DNA of 64,000 nucleotides, from the NCBI RefSeq assembly GCF_030815085.1, contig NZ_JAUSWG010000006.1; one strand, 5' to 3'. Origin of the DNA: Paraclostridium ghonii (GTDB lineage Bacteria > Bacillota > Clostridia > Peptostreptococcales > Peptostreptococcaceae). The notes under the pieces were generated by a model. It saw only the letters and a list, made by a program, of their open reading frames with translations. It searched no databases and was not told where the DNA came from. Shown here piece after piece: positions 1 to 8,401 of the stretch. Position 1 is the stretch's first letter, and each line of letters begins with the position of its first letter. A program made the translations under genes and the position numbers.

Positions 1-36
1 TACGATATGAAGAGATAAAAATAGAGAAGATGTTTT

Positions 37-218
37 GAAATGACTTCTGAATTGAAACTTAATACTAACCACCTTTTTCGTATAGTAAAATAAAAGAAGA
101 ATTACACAGCTACTATCGGTGATGAAGGATTAAAAAATGCTTTAAAATGACCTCTCGTTGCAAACTAACACTAACCACCTTTTCGTATAGTAAAATAAAA
201 AAGAATTACACAACTACT
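37..218. repeat. Imperfect tandem direct repeat, about 107-bp period
   Basis: Two copies of a ~75-bp segment lie at about 37-113 and 144-218. Both contain a variant of aaatgacttct, then ctaaccacctttt, cgtatagtaaaata and aagaattacacarctactat. Neither copy has a credible reading frame. The segment may be the right part of a larger repeat array that begins outside the window. No function is assigned. Confidence 0.7.
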
Positions 219-360
219 ATATAGAGAAATGAAAAATAAGAAGAGCGTTTAAATATAGGCTAATACTATTGATTTTAAAATAAAGATAGATAAAAACTAT
301 TTAAAAAAATTGTCTAAAGATGGTACAATTTAAGATGTATTATATATTAGGAGGAGAATA

Positions 361-810
361 ATGAAAAAAATTTTATTATTATGTAGTTTGGCATTTATGA
401 TAACGTTATCTCTAGTGGGGTGTAGTAGTAAAGAAAAAGAATCTAGCAAAGAGGAAAAGCAATATAATTACTACACAGCAGATGAATTAAAAGAAGCAAT
501 AGAAGGTAAGAAAGATATTACACTTGTAGATATACAAGTTAAAGAGGAGCACGATAAACATCATATAAAAGGAACTATTCCTACTTATGCTTATCCAGCA
601 GAAAAAAGTGACGAAACAGCTAAGCTAGATAAAGTCTTACCTAAATTAGAAGAAAATAAGAACCCTATAATAGTAGTATGCCCAGGTGGCGGTGGGGGAG
701 CTAAGAGAACCATAGACTATTTAGAGTCTAAAGGAATAAAATCGAATAGATTATTTATATTAGAAAATGGTCAAAAAGGTTGGCCTTACGATGAATTATT
801 AGAAAAATAA
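361..810 (+). CDS. Rhodanese-like domain lipoprotein
   Basis: The 149-residue protein begins with a lipoprotein signal peptide: a lysine pair, a hydrophobic stretch, and the lipobox LVGC with the cysteine at residue 21. It should therefore be exported and lipid-anchored on the outer face of the membrane. The rest is a single rhodanese fold (about residues 38-149). VDIQVKEEHDKHHIKG is the usual rhodanese substructure motif, and the candidate catalytic cysteine sits in VVCPGGGGGAKR. That loop is glycine-rich and longer than the usual CxxGxR loop, so sulfur-transferase activity is likely but not certain. The start is set by GGAGGAG six bases upstream of the ATG. The gene is monocistronic with its own terminator. 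The physiological sulfur donor is unknown. Confidence 0.85.
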   Translation: MKKILLLCSLAFMITLSLVGCSSKEKESSKEEKQYNYYTADELKEAIEGKKDITLVDIQVKEEHDKHHIKGTIPTYAYPAEKSDETAKLDKVLPKLEENKNPIIVVCPGGGGGAKRTIDYLESKGIKSNRLFILENGQKGWPYDELLEK

Positions 811-816
811 ATTATG

Positions 817-847
817 AAGCTATATATAATATAGATAGCTTTTTTTA
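817..847 (+). terminator. Rho-independent terminator of the rhodanese gene
   Basis: An AAGCTAT.../...ATAGCTT hairpin follows the stop codon and runs straight into a T-tract at 839-846. The T-tract is also the first part of the dispersed repeat that follows. Confidence 0.75.
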
Positions 848-1065
848 CGCTTAAGGAAATTAAGCTTAGAAAAACTTTTGATAACTTATGAAACTTAGTT
901 ATATCAATTATTATGTTTTGAGCGTAAAAAAGGGTTTTGAGCAACGGACGAAGCCGTTTGAGTAACGGGAGACGAGTTTTGCCGAGTGAACGTTGACAAC
1001 ATGAAATTTTGGAGACATAAAGTAATTCGCAGACGTAGTCGCTCAAGCGAAGCAAATTTTTTATA
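841..1065 (+). repeat. Dispersed ~225-bp intergenic repeat, copy A
   Basis: This segment matches the reverse complement of 23595-23820 over its whole length at roughly 80% identity by eye; the last 150 bases are the best conserved. It is locally GC-rich for this genome and carries short inverted motifs, for example AACGG-acgaag-CCGTT; in the other copy the paired positions of that hairpin become G-U wobbles. Open frames within it do not survive between the copies, so it is probably non-coding. It begins in the T-tract of a terminator, as does copy B. Confidence 0.8.
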
Positions 1066-1314
1066 GATTTGAGTAATGTACTTACTTTTTAAGACTATTA
1101 GTTATATAAAATGGCTCGAATATGTAATTATTAAAATGTCTTGACTCTTTAAAGAATTTTATGATTTTAACCTAAAAATAAATTTTATAACATTTATTTT
1201 TAAATTTATGTTTAGTATAAATGTTGACGGGTATATATATACTATAACAATTTAATAAATATTTTAGAAATTAATTAAAATTAATATATATAAGGTTAAA
1301 GGGAGGATTTTAAT
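1066..1314. other. Upstream region of the first reverse rubrerythrin
   Basis: This is AT-rich non-coding sequence. A TTGACG at 1224-1229 and a TATAAC at 1243-1248 look promoter-like, but their spacing (13 bases) is too short for a standard sigma-A pair, so the promoter is not resolved. I see no clear PerR-type palindrome. Confidence 0.35.
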
Positions 1315-1860
1315 ATGAAAAAATTTGTTTGTACAGTATGTGGATATATACATGAAGGAGAAAATGCACCAGAAATTTGTCCAGTATGTAAAGTAGGAGC
1401 TGAAAAGTTTGAAGAAATGAAAGGTGAAATGGTTTGGGCAGACGAGCATAGAATAGGAGTAGCACAGGGAGTAGATCCAGAGATAATAGAAGGATTAAGA
1501 GCTAACTTCACAGGAGAATGTACAGAAGTAGGAATGTACTTAGCAATGAGTCGTCAAGCAGATAGAGAAGGGTACCCAGAGGTAGCAGAAGCATATAAAA
1601 GAATAGCATTTGAAGAAGCAGAACATGCAGCTAAGTTTGCAGAGTTATTAGGAGAAGTAGTAGTAGCAGATACACAAGCTAATTTAAAAGCAAGAGTAGA
1701 AGCTGAATACGGAGCAACTGATGGTAAATTAAAATTAGCTAAAAGAGCTAAAGAACTAGGATTAGATGCTATACATGATACAGTTCATGAAATGTGTAAA
1801 GATGAAGCTAGACACGGAAAAGCATTCTTAGGATTATTAAATAGACATTTTGGGAAATAA
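1315..1860 (+). CDS. Reverse rubrerythrin (first copy)
   Basis: The 181-residue protein has an N-terminal rubredoxin-type iron site (CTVCGY at residues 6-11 and CPVCK at about 22-26) followed by a ferritin-like four-helix domain with ExxH-type diiron ligands (ECTEVGMYL, EEAEHAAKF, CKDEARHGKAF). Rubredoxin before the diiron domain defines reverse rubrerythrins, which in clostridia act as NADH-linked peroxide and oxygen reductases through partner flavoproteins. It is cytosolic. Start: GGGAGG eight bases upstream of the ATG. A second copy follows after a 159-bp spacer, and the two proteins differ at only three positions that I can find (N/V near 17, P/A near 59, R/K near 144). It probably serves oxidative stress defence. 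Confidence 0.93.
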   Translation: MKKFVCTVCGYIHEGENAPEICPVCKVGAEKFEEMKGEMVWADEHRIGVAQGVDPEIIEGLRANFTGECTEVGMYLAMSRQADREGYPEVAEAYKRIAFEEAEHAAKFAELLGEVVVADTQANLKARVEAEYGATDGKLKLAKRAKELGLDAIHDTVHEMCKDEARHGKAFLGLLNRHFGK

Positions 1861-2019
1861 TATATTAGAAATTATATAGATACCTTAAATATATATCTAA
1901 AAAATATGTTTTAAGAAATATATTTTGGGTATATATTTAAACACTAGGTAAAACGTTAACAGATTATTATATAATGAATTAAAATTAAAAATGATATAAA
2001 ATACAGGGAGGATTTTAAT

Positions 2020-2565
2020 ATGAAAAAATTTGTTTGTACAGTATGCGGATATATACATGAAGGAGAAGTTGCACCAGAAATTTGTCCAGTATGTAAAGTA
2101 GGAGCTGAAAAGTTTGAAGAAATGAAAGGTGAAATGGTTTGGGCAGACGAGCATAGAATAGGAGTAGCTCAAGGCGTAGATGCAGAGATAATAGAAGGAT
2201 TAAGAGCTAACTTCACGGGAGAATGTACAGAAGTAGGAATGTACTTAGCAATGAGTCGTCAAGCAGATAGAGAAGGATATCCAGAAGTAGCAGAAGCATA
2301 TAAAAGAATAGCATTTGAAGAGGCAGAACATGCAGCTAAATTTGCAGAGTTACTAGGAGAAGTAGTAGTAGCAGATACACAAGCTAACTTAAAAGCAAGA
2401 GTAGAAGCTGAATACGGAGCAACTGATGGTAAATTAAAATTAGCTAAAAAAGCTAAAGAACTAGGATTAGATGCTATACATGATACAGTTCATGAAATGT
2501 GTAAAGATGAAGCTAGACACGGAAAAGCATTCTTAGGATTATTAAATAGACATTTTGGAAAATAA
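2020..2565 (+). CDS. Reverse rubrerythrin (second copy)
   Basis: This is a tandem duplicate of the preceding gene with the same 181-residue architecture: N-terminal rubredoxin cysteine pairs, then a ferritin-like diiron domain. The bases around the ribosome site and start (gggaggattttaatatg) are also shared, so the duplicated unit includes the translation signals. The intergenic region upstream differs from that of copy one, so the two genes may have different promoters. Synonymous differences are few and scattered, which suggests either a recent duplication or ongoing gene conversion. A strong terminator follows. Confidence 0.93.
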   Translation: MKKFVCTVCGYIHEGEVAPEICPVCKVGAEKFEEMKGEMVWADEHRIGVAQGVDAEIIEGLRANFTGECTEVGMYLAMSRQADREGYPEVAEAYKRIAFEEAEHAAKFAELLGEVVVADTQANLKARVEAEYGATDGKLKLAKKAKELGLDAIHDTVHEMCKDEARHGKAFLGLLNRHFGK

Positions 2566-2584
2566 TAGTTATTAATATAAATAA

Positions 2585-2637
2585 TAAACCCTCATATTAG
2601 TAGTTTTTTACTTACTAATATGAGGGTTTATTTTATT
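2585..2637 (+). terminator. Rho-independent terminator after the rubrerythrin pair
   Basis: A long perfect stem, TAAACCCTCATATTAGTA paired with its complement, closes a T-rich loop and is followed by TTTTATT. Confidence 0.9.
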
Positions 2638-2788
2638 ATTAAGATTTTTATAAAAAATATATTTATTATTTTTAAATTATTTTTTTGAAATTTATGAGTA
2701 AATGATAAAAACGTAACAAAAATTAAAAGATTTAATGGAATTTTTTTCAAAAAAATTTTGCCATTTTACTTAAAATTAAAATCAAATA

Positions 2789-2817
2789 ATATTTTATTTT
2801 TAAAAAAGTGATATAAT
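2789..2817 (+). promoter_or_regulatory. Probable promoter of glpP
   Basis: An extended -10 element, TGATATAAT (TATAAT at 2812-2817), stands in otherwise T/A-tract DNA about 125 bases before glpP. The -35 region 17 bases upstream is weak. The rest of 2638-2942 is very AT-rich and shows nothing else. Confidence 0.5.
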
Positions 2818-2942
2818 AAGTTTTATAAAAAGCAAAGATTTTAGCAATTGTATTTTATTATATTAAAATTTGGACGACGATAAATTGGGGAAGTATTTAA
2901 ATGTATCAATAATAAAATGAAAGCAAAAGCGAGGAGGTATAT

Positions 2943-3494
2943 ATGAAAGATTTATTAGAGTTAAATCCTATAATTTGTGCTATAAAGGGTGATGAGCATT
3001 TAGAAGATGCTGCAAATTGTGATGGAGATATAGTTTTTTTATTAAATGAAGATATTCTTACTTTGAAAAATAAGATAAATTTTTTACATGAGCATGATAA
3101 GAAAGTATTTGTTCATATTGATATGATAACAGGACTTTCTTCAAGTCCTATAGCTGTAGATTATATGAAAAATGAATTTAATTTAGATGGAATAATAACT
3201 ACTAAAACGAACATAGTTAAAAGAGCTATAGAGCTAGATTTAAAGGTTGTTCAAAGATTTTTCTTTATAGATTCGATGTCTCTAGAAAATGCAATAGAGA
3301 ATTTAAAGAAAGTAAAACCTGATGCAATAGAAATTATGCCAGGTGTAATTCAAAAGGTAATAAAGAAGATGAATAAAAGTTATCCCAATGTTCCTATCAT
3401 ATGTGGAGGACTTATTGATAGAAAAGAAGAAATAATAGGGGGATTGTCAGCAGGAGCGATGGCTATATCAACTACTGATATTGACATGTGGTAA
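2943..3494 (+). CDS. glpP: Glycerol uptake operon antiterminator GlpP
   Basis: The 183-residue protein is full length for the family. It has the GlpP signatures NPIICAIKG near the N-terminus, FVHIDMITGLS in the middle, and PDAIEIMPGVI...PIICGGLI at the C-terminus. GlpP proteins bind glycerol-3-phosphate and act on mRNA leaders to let RNA polymerase read past a terminator. Start: GAGGAGG seven bases before the ATG. It stands at the head of the glycerol genes, and three leaders with a common motif and terminator follow in the next 5 kb, which fits its job. Regulation by glycerol-3-phosphate is family knowledge; the RNA contact sites here are inferred. Confidence 0.93.
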   Translation: MKDLLELNPIICAIKGDEHLEDAANCDGDIVFLLNEDILTLKNKINFLHEHDKKVFVHIDMITGLSSSPIAVDYMKNEFNLDGIITTKTNIVKRAIELDLKVVQRFFFIDSMSLENAIENLKKVKPDAIEIMPGVIQKVIKKMNKSYPNVPIICGGLIDRKEEIIGGLSAGAMAISTTDIDMW

Positions 3495-3571
3495 TTTTTA
3501 GAAAAATAGTAGGTTTTTCAATGCTTATAAGACTTTAGTTTATTAAATATCTAACGAAGTATTTTATTGAC

Positions 3572-3667
3572 TGGAAAATGTTTTCGTGATAGCATTTAAT
3601 TAAATTAATAACTGGCTGGAGATGAGAGAGCCCCTATAAAAAAAGTAGGAGCTCTCTGTTTTTTTGC
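3572..3667 (+). promoter_or_regulatory. GlpP-type antitermination leader 1 with terminator, before glpF
   Basis: GGAAAATGTTTT at 3573-3584 is followed about 30 bases later by GGCTGGAGATGAGAGAGC, which leads into a hairpin (AGAGAGCCCCTA / TAGGAGCTCTCT) and a run of seven T. The same arrangement recurs at 6104 and 8298. The order and the neighbouring glpP suggest a leader where GlpP prevents termination. Confidence 0.8.
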
Positions 3668-3710
3668 CTTATTTGACTAATTACATAAAATATCAAGGGA
3701 GGTATTTGAG

Positions 3711-4481
3711 TTGAAGAAGACTTTATTAGGAGAGTGTATATCTGAATTTATTGGATCGTGGATACTAATTTTTATAGGGTGTGGAGCTGTCGCATCTATG
3801 GTATTAAGTGGTGCAAGTATTTCTCAATGGGAAATAGGAATAATATGGGGCCTAGCAGTTACAATAGCTATATATGTAACAGGAGCAGTATCAGGAACTC
3901 ATATAAATCCAGCTGTAACAATTGCACTAATGATATACAGAGATTTTCCAAAGAAAAAAGTATTACCGTACATTATATCTCAAATATTAGGCTGTTTTAT
4001 AGGAGCGGCAACAGTTTATTTATTGTTTAATAAGTTATTTATATCTTTTGAGAGTGCTAATAACATAATCAGATCAGGTGCAAATGGACTTTCTACAGCA
4101 GGGATATTTTCTACGTACCCAAATGTTGCACTGAACTCATTTGATGCATTACTTGTAGAAATTTTTATAACTATGTTGTTAGTCATTGTAATATTAGCAG
4201 TAGGCGAAGAAAAAAATTCAAACAAACCTATGTCAAACTTAGCACCAGTGTTTATAGGTATAACAATAGCTATAATAGGAGCTAGTTTTGGGGTATTAAC
4301 AGGGTTTGCAATGAATCCAGCAAGAGATTTTGGACCTAAGATGTTTGCTGTTTTAGCAGGTTGGGGAAGTGGAGCATTAGGACCTGACATGTATTTCTGG
4401 GTACCTATAGTTGGACCAATAATAGGAGCTATCCTTGCAGGATTTGTATTTGATAAAGGTGTTAAAAAATACATGAATTAA
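3711..4481 (+). CDS. glpF: Glycerol uptake facilitator (aquaglyceroporin)
   Basis: This 256-residue integral membrane protein has six predicted transmembrane segments and two half-helices carrying the paired NPA signatures HINPAVTIAL (about residue 65) and FAMNPARDFGP (about 200). The aspartate after the second NPAR is the usual mark of glycerol-conducting members rather than water-only channels. It lets glycerol enter by facilitated diffusion. The start is TTG with GGGAGG upstream. The gene lies 48 bases before the glycerol kinase gene and is expected to be co-transcribed with it from the leader that ends at 3667. Confidence 0.95.
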   Translation: MKKTLLGECISEFIGSWILIFIGCGAVASMVLSGASISQWEIGIIWGLAVTIAIYVTGAVSGTHINPAVTIALMIYRDFPKKKVLPYIISQILGCFIGAATVYLLFNKLFISFESANNIIRSGANGLSTAGIFSTYPNVALNSFDALLVEIFITMLLVIVILAVGEEKNSNKPMSNLAPVFIGITIAIIGASFGVLTGFAMNPARDFGPKMFAVLAGWGSGALGPDMYFWVPIVGPIIGAILAGFVFDKGVKKYMN

Positions 4482-4529
4482 AAAATATATCAAGGATTTT
4501 AAATAAATAATCACTGGAGGCAAATATAT

Positions 4530-6065
4530 ATGAAAAAATACATGATGGCACTAGATCAGGGAACTACAAGTTCAAGAGCTATATTATTTGATAAAGAAGG
4601 AAATTTAGTAGCAACATCACAAAAAGAATTTACTCAATTTTATCCAAACCCAGGATGGGTAGAACATAATCCTATGGAAATATGGGGAAGTCAAAGTGGT
4701 GTAATGAGAGAAGTTTTAGAAACTAATGGTATAAAACCAGAACAAGTTTGCGGAATAGGTATAACAAATCAAAGAGAAACAACTATAGTTTGGGATAAAA
4801 ATACAGGAAAGCCAGTATATAACGCAATTGTTTGGCAATGTAGAAGAACATCTCAAATATGTGATGAACTTGAGGCTAAAGGCTATAAGGATAAAATAAA
4901 AGAAAAGACAGGACTAATTCTTGATGCTTACTTTTCAGCAACTAAAATAAAATGGATACTTGATAATGTTGAAGGGGCTAGAGACAAAGCTGAAAATGGA
5001 GAGTTATTATTTGGAACAGTTGATACTTGGTTAATATGGAATTTAACAAGAGGAAAAGTTCATGCAACTGACTACTCAAATGCAGCAAGAACAATGTTGT
5101 ATAATATAAAAGAATTAAAATGGGATGATGAAATATTAGAAATACTAGATATACCAAAAAGTATGTTACCAGATGTAAAACCATCGAGCTTCATATATGG
5201 TAACACGGATGAACACATGCTAGGAGGAGCCCAGATTCCGATAGCTGGATGTGCAGGAGACCAACAAGCTGCTTTATTTGGTCAAACTTGTTTTGAAGAA
5301 GGTTGTGCTAAAAATACTTATGGAACAGGTTGCTTTATGCTTATGAACACTGGAGAGAAAATAGTTGAATCTAAAAATGGATTATTAACAACTATAGCTT
5401 GGGGTGTGGACGGAAAGGTTGAGTATGCCCTAGAAGGAAGTATATTTATAGGAGGAGCATCTATACAATGGCTAAGAGATGAACTTAGAATACTATATGA
5501 TGCAAAGCAAAGTGAATTTTATGCTCAAAGTGTAAATGATACTAATGGTGTATATGTAGTTCCAGCTTTTGCAGGACTTGGAGCACCGTATTGGGATATG
5601 TATGCTAGAGGATGTGTTATGGGTCTTACTCGTGGAGCAAATAGAGCACACTTAGTTCGTGCTACACTTGAATCAATATCATATCAAGTTAAAGATGTAT
5701 TAAATGCTATGCAAGAAGATTCAGGACTTAAATTAAAAGATCTTAAAGTAGATGGTGGAGCTAGTGCTAATAACTTCTTAATGCAGTTCCAAGCAGATAT
5801 ATTAAACGTTAATATAAATAGACCTAGAGTTTTAGAAACTACTGCATTAGGGGCAGCATACCTTGCAGGGTTAGCTGTAGGATTTTATGAAAATAAAGAA
5901 GATATAAAAAAATCAGTAGCAATACAAAGAGAATTTAATCCTGATATGAGTGAAGAAAAGAGAAATTTACTATATAAAGGGTGGAAAAAAGCTGTAAATA
6001 GATCTCTTTTATGGGCGAAAGAAGACGAAGAATTTGAAAAAGAATTAGCTAATGTAAAAAATTAA
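4530..6065 (+). CDS. glpK: Glycerol kinase
   Basis: The 511-residue protein is full length for GlpK, a FGGY-family sugar kinase that converts glycerol and ATP to glycerol-3-phosphate. The N-terminal phosphate-binding DQGTTSSRAILFD, the INQRET motif (about residues 80-85), and the C-terminal DGGASANNFLMQFQADIL and ETTALGAAYLAG motifs are all intact. It is cytosolic and its product is the likely signal for GlpP. Start: CTGGAGG eight bases upstream. It follows glpF in the same orientation with no terminator between, and the next leader begins right after its stop. Confidence 0.97.
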   Translation: MKKYMMALDQGTTSSRAILFDKEGNLVATSQKEFTQFYPNPGWVEHNPMEIWGSQSGVMREVLETNGIKPEQVCGIGITNQRETTIVWDKNTGKPVYNAIVWQCRRTSQICDELEAKGYKDKIKEKTGLILDAYFSATKIKWILDNVEGARDKAENGELLFGTVDTWLIWNLTRGKVHATDYSNAARTMLYNIKELKWDDEILEILDIPKSMLPDVKPSSFIYGNTDEHMLGGAQIPIAGCAGDQQAALFGQTCFEEGCAKNTYGTGCFMLMNTGEKIVESKNGLLTTIAWGVDGKVEYALEGSIFIGGASIQWLRDELRILYDAKQSEFYAQSVNDTNGVYVVPAFAGLGAPYWDMYARGCVMGLTRGANRAHLVRATLESISYQVKDVLNAMQEDSGLKLKDLKVDGGASANNFLMQFQADILNVNINRPRVLETTALGAAYLAGLAVGFYENKEDIKKSVAIQREFNPDMSEEKRNLLYKGWKKAVNRSLLWAKEDEEFEKELANVKN

Positions 6066-6103
6066 TGATAAATTGCCAAAAAAGATATATAATTAAATTA
6101 AAC

Positions 6104-6194
6104 AGGAAAACGTTTAAAAGATTATAAAACTTATATGGCTAAGAGAATGGAGATGCCTTGTTTTAAGTAAATAACAAGGGGTCTCTATTTTTTT
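6104..6194 (+). promoter_or_regulatory. GlpP-type antitermination leader 2 with terminator
   Basis: AGGAAAACGTTT at 6104-6115, then TGGCTAAGAGAATGGAGAT at 6135-6153, then a hairpin pairing GAGATGCCTTGTT with AACAAGGGGTCTC (one G-U, one mismatch) and a T-tract. Its layout matches the leaders at 3572 and 8298. It controls the phosphodiesterase and carrier genes. Confidence 0.8.
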
Positions 6195-6216
6195 GGTAAA
6201 TCAGGGGGGATAAGAA

Positions 6217-6966
6217 ATGGAAAAAATACTATTTGCTCATAGGGGGATGTCAACACTAGCACCAGAAAATACTTTATCAGCGTTTTCATTATGCAAAGAT
6301 AAAAAAATAAAATGGTTTGAGTGTGACGTTGATATTTTAAAAGACAAAACTCTAGTAATAAATCATGATGATACATTAGACAGATGTAGCAATAAAACAG
6401 GTTCCCTATATGATATTTGTAAAGAAGATTTAAATCATATAGATGCAGGAAGCTGGTTTTCAGATGACTATATTGGAGAAAAAATTCCTACTTTGGATGA
6501 ATTAATTAATTTGATAAATAAACATAAATTAAATGTCAATTTTGAATTAAAATCATGTTGTGGAGGAAAAGAATTAACGCAGGAGCTTATTGAAAGATTT
6601 GTAAAAGCTCTAGATAAATTGGATAAGGATATAAAAGTTATAGTTTCAAGCTTTAATCCATTAATGTTATCTAAATTTAAAGACTTAAGTCCTCAAACTC
6701 CTGTTGGATGTTTATTTGAAACGCATACCTTATATGATGATTGTTCGTCTATAATGGAAATGTGTAGAGCTGAGTATATACATCCTCAAAATGAAGGATT
6801 AACAAAAGAAATGGTTGAAAAATTTAAAAATCATGGATATAAAATTAATGTTTGGACTGTAAATGATTTATCAAGAGCTAATCAATTGTTTAACTGGGGA
6901 GTTACAGGTGTATTTACAGATATAGGCGATAAATTTCCTAATTCTTACAAAGTAAAGGAGAGATAA
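6217..6966 (+). CDS. Glycerophosphodiester phosphodiesterase, cytosolic
   Basis: The 249-residue protein has the GDPD TIM-barrel signature: FAHRGMSTLAPENTLSAF near the N-terminus with the catalytic HR and the metal-binding E and N, then CDVDILKDKTLVINHDDTLDRC with a second histidine, and FELKS further on. It cleaves glycerophosphodiesters to glycerol-3-phosphate and an alcohol. There is no signal peptide, so it acts inside the cell (UgpQ-like) on substrate brought in by a carrier. Start: GGGGGGAT seven bases before the ATG. The MFS carrier gene follows three bases after its stop. Gene symbol is left open because glpQ and ugpQ usage varies. Confidence 0.92.
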   Translation: MEKILFAHRGMSTLAPENTLSAFSLCKDKKIKWFECDVDILKDKTLVINHDDTLDRCSNKTGSLYDICKEDLNHIDAGSWFSDDYIGEKIPTLDELINLINKHKLNVNFELKSCCGGKELTQELIERFVKALDKLDKDIKVIVSSFNPLMLSKFKDLSPQTPVGCLFETHTLYDDCSSIMEMCRAEYIHPQNEGLTKEMVEKFKNHGYKINVWTVNDLSRANQLFNWGVTGVFTDIGDKFPNSYKVKER

Positions 6967-6969
6967 GCT

Positions 6970-8256
6970 ATGAAATTAATGAATAAAGCGGGTTTTTCAA
7001 ATAAGAATCAATTTTATGGATTTTTAGCAGTTGTATTATCAGGACAACTTATTTATTCATGTTTTGAAGCTTTTAAAGGAACATTTTATAATGTGTTATT
7101 GCAAGTTTTAGGGATTACAAATACACAAATGGGGATACTTTTTAGTTTAATAGGAATTGCAGTATTTTTCTATGTACCTGGGGGTTGGGTAAATAATAGA
7201 TTTTCTGTTAGGTCTATATTAATAACAAGCTTAATATCAAGGATGCTTAGTGTTTTTATTATAGTATTTTTAAATCCGAGTTTTAATGTATTATCAGTTA
7301 TAGCTACTATATGGGGCTTAACAGATGCAGTATTTTGGCCAGCGGTTTTAAATGGTGTAACGATGATGTCAGGTGAAGATAACAAAGCACTTGGATTTGG
7401 ACTTTTAGAATCAATAAGAAGAGCAGCAGAAATGGGAATGAATGTAGTGTTAGTTGGAGTTATGGCAGCTCTTGGGGGAAGTGCAATTATATTTAAAGGA
7501 GGAATGCTAGTATACAATTTACTTATAATTCCAGTGGTATTTTTTGTTTATAAGCATGTTCCTAAAAATGAAATAAAAGTATCTGATAATGAAAATAAAA
7601 GTAAAGCAGCTTTAAAAGGATTACTACATGTTTTAAAAATGCCAACAGTTTGGATGGCATCTTTAACAGCACTTTCAGTATATTGGTGTTACATAAACTT
7701 GATTTATACAGTTCCATATCTACAAGCTGTATTTAATATTTCTCAAGCGCAAGCATCTATATTTGGGATAATAAACACGGGTGCTATGGGGGTTGCAGCT
7801 GGATTAATATCAGGGACAATATCTGATTATGTATTTAAATCATCTTCAAAGATGATGTTTGTATCGTTAGGATTAACAGCTATAACATTAGTATTAACTT
7901 TAATCATGCCAAAGTCTGAAAATATGTTAATAGCAAATATTATACTTTTAATGTTATTCTCATTTTCTATATTTTTATCAAAAGGAATTATATTAGCTCC
8001 TATAACAGAGGCAAATGTTCCTAAAGATTATAGTGGGTCTTCTATGAGTGTTGGATCATTTGCAGCATACGCACCAGTATTTTGGGTATATGGACTAAAT
8101 GGTAAAATAATAGATACGTATGATCCTATAGTTGCTTACCAAAAAATATTTACTATAGGTGTAGTAGTAGCTTTAGTTGGCATGGTATGCGCATTTATTT
8201 TACTTATGATGAACAATAAAAATAAGAAAATGAAAACAGATGAAATAAATATTTAA
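6970..8256 (+). CDS. MFS transporter in the glycerol regulon
   Basis: This 428-residue protein has about twelve hydrophobic segments typical of the major facilitator superfamily, with a short cytosolic loop around residues 195-215. It starts right after the phosphodiesterase gene, so the two are translationally close and share a leader. Most likely it imports glycerophosphodiesters or glycerol-3-phosphate as substrate for its neighbour. It does not look like a close GlpT copy to me, so the substrate is inferred from context only. The next leader lies just after its stop. Confidence 0.8.
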   Translation: MKLMNKAGFSNKNQFYGFLAVVLSGQLIYSCFEAFKGTFYNVLLQVLGITNTQMGILFSLIGIAVFFYVPGGWVNNRFSVRSILITSLISRMLSVFIIVFLNPSFNVLSVIATIWGLTDAVFWPAVLNGVTMMSGEDNKALGFGLLESIRRAAEMGMNVVLVGVMAALGGSAIIFKGGMLVYNLLIIPVVFFVYKHVPKNEIKVSDNENKSKAALKGLLHVLKMPTVWMASLTALSVYWCYINLIYTVPYLQAVFNISQAQASIFGIINTGAMGVAAGLISGTISDYVFKSSSKMMFVSLGLTAITLVLTLIMPKSENMLIANIILLMLFSFSIFLSKGIILAPITEANVPKDYSGSSMSVGSFAAYAPVFWVYGLNGKIIDTYDPIVAYQKIFTIGVVVALVGMVCAFILLMMNNKNKKMKTDEINI

Positions 8257-8297
8257 GGTAGTGACAATTAAAAAAGATTGTGATAATATATAATTAT

Positions 8298-8386
8298 AAG
8301 GAAAACGATTTTAAAAAATGAAATATTATGGCTAAGAGATAAGAGAGCCTTCTATACATTGTATAGGGGGTTCTCTATTTTTTTTT
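8298..8386 (+). promoter_or_regulatory. GlpP-type antitermination leader 3 with terminator
   Basis: AAGGAAAACGATTTT at 8298-8312, then TATGGCTAAGAGATAAGAG at 8327-8345, then a hairpin pairing AGAGAGCCTTCTATAC with GTATAGGGGGTTCTCT through several G-U pairs, and a run of nine T. It precedes the dehydrogenase genes by 15 bases. Confidence 0.8.
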
Positions 8387-8401
8387 CAAGGAGGAGAAAT
8401 T

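Noticed and set aside
37..218. CRISPR array
   Set aside because: Only two imperfect units of ~75 bases with no spacer-repeat pattern and no cas genes in the window.
786..1055. 89-codon minus-strand frame inside repeat copy A, and a 60-codon frame at 23611-23793 in copy B
   Set aside because: The frames are different in the two copies and are broken by base changes between them, so the repeat is not protein-coding.
1264..2172. Minus-strand frames opposite both reverse rubrerythrin genes
   Set aside because: They mirror the duplicated genes, have no ribosome sites and exist only because the sense genes are duplicated.
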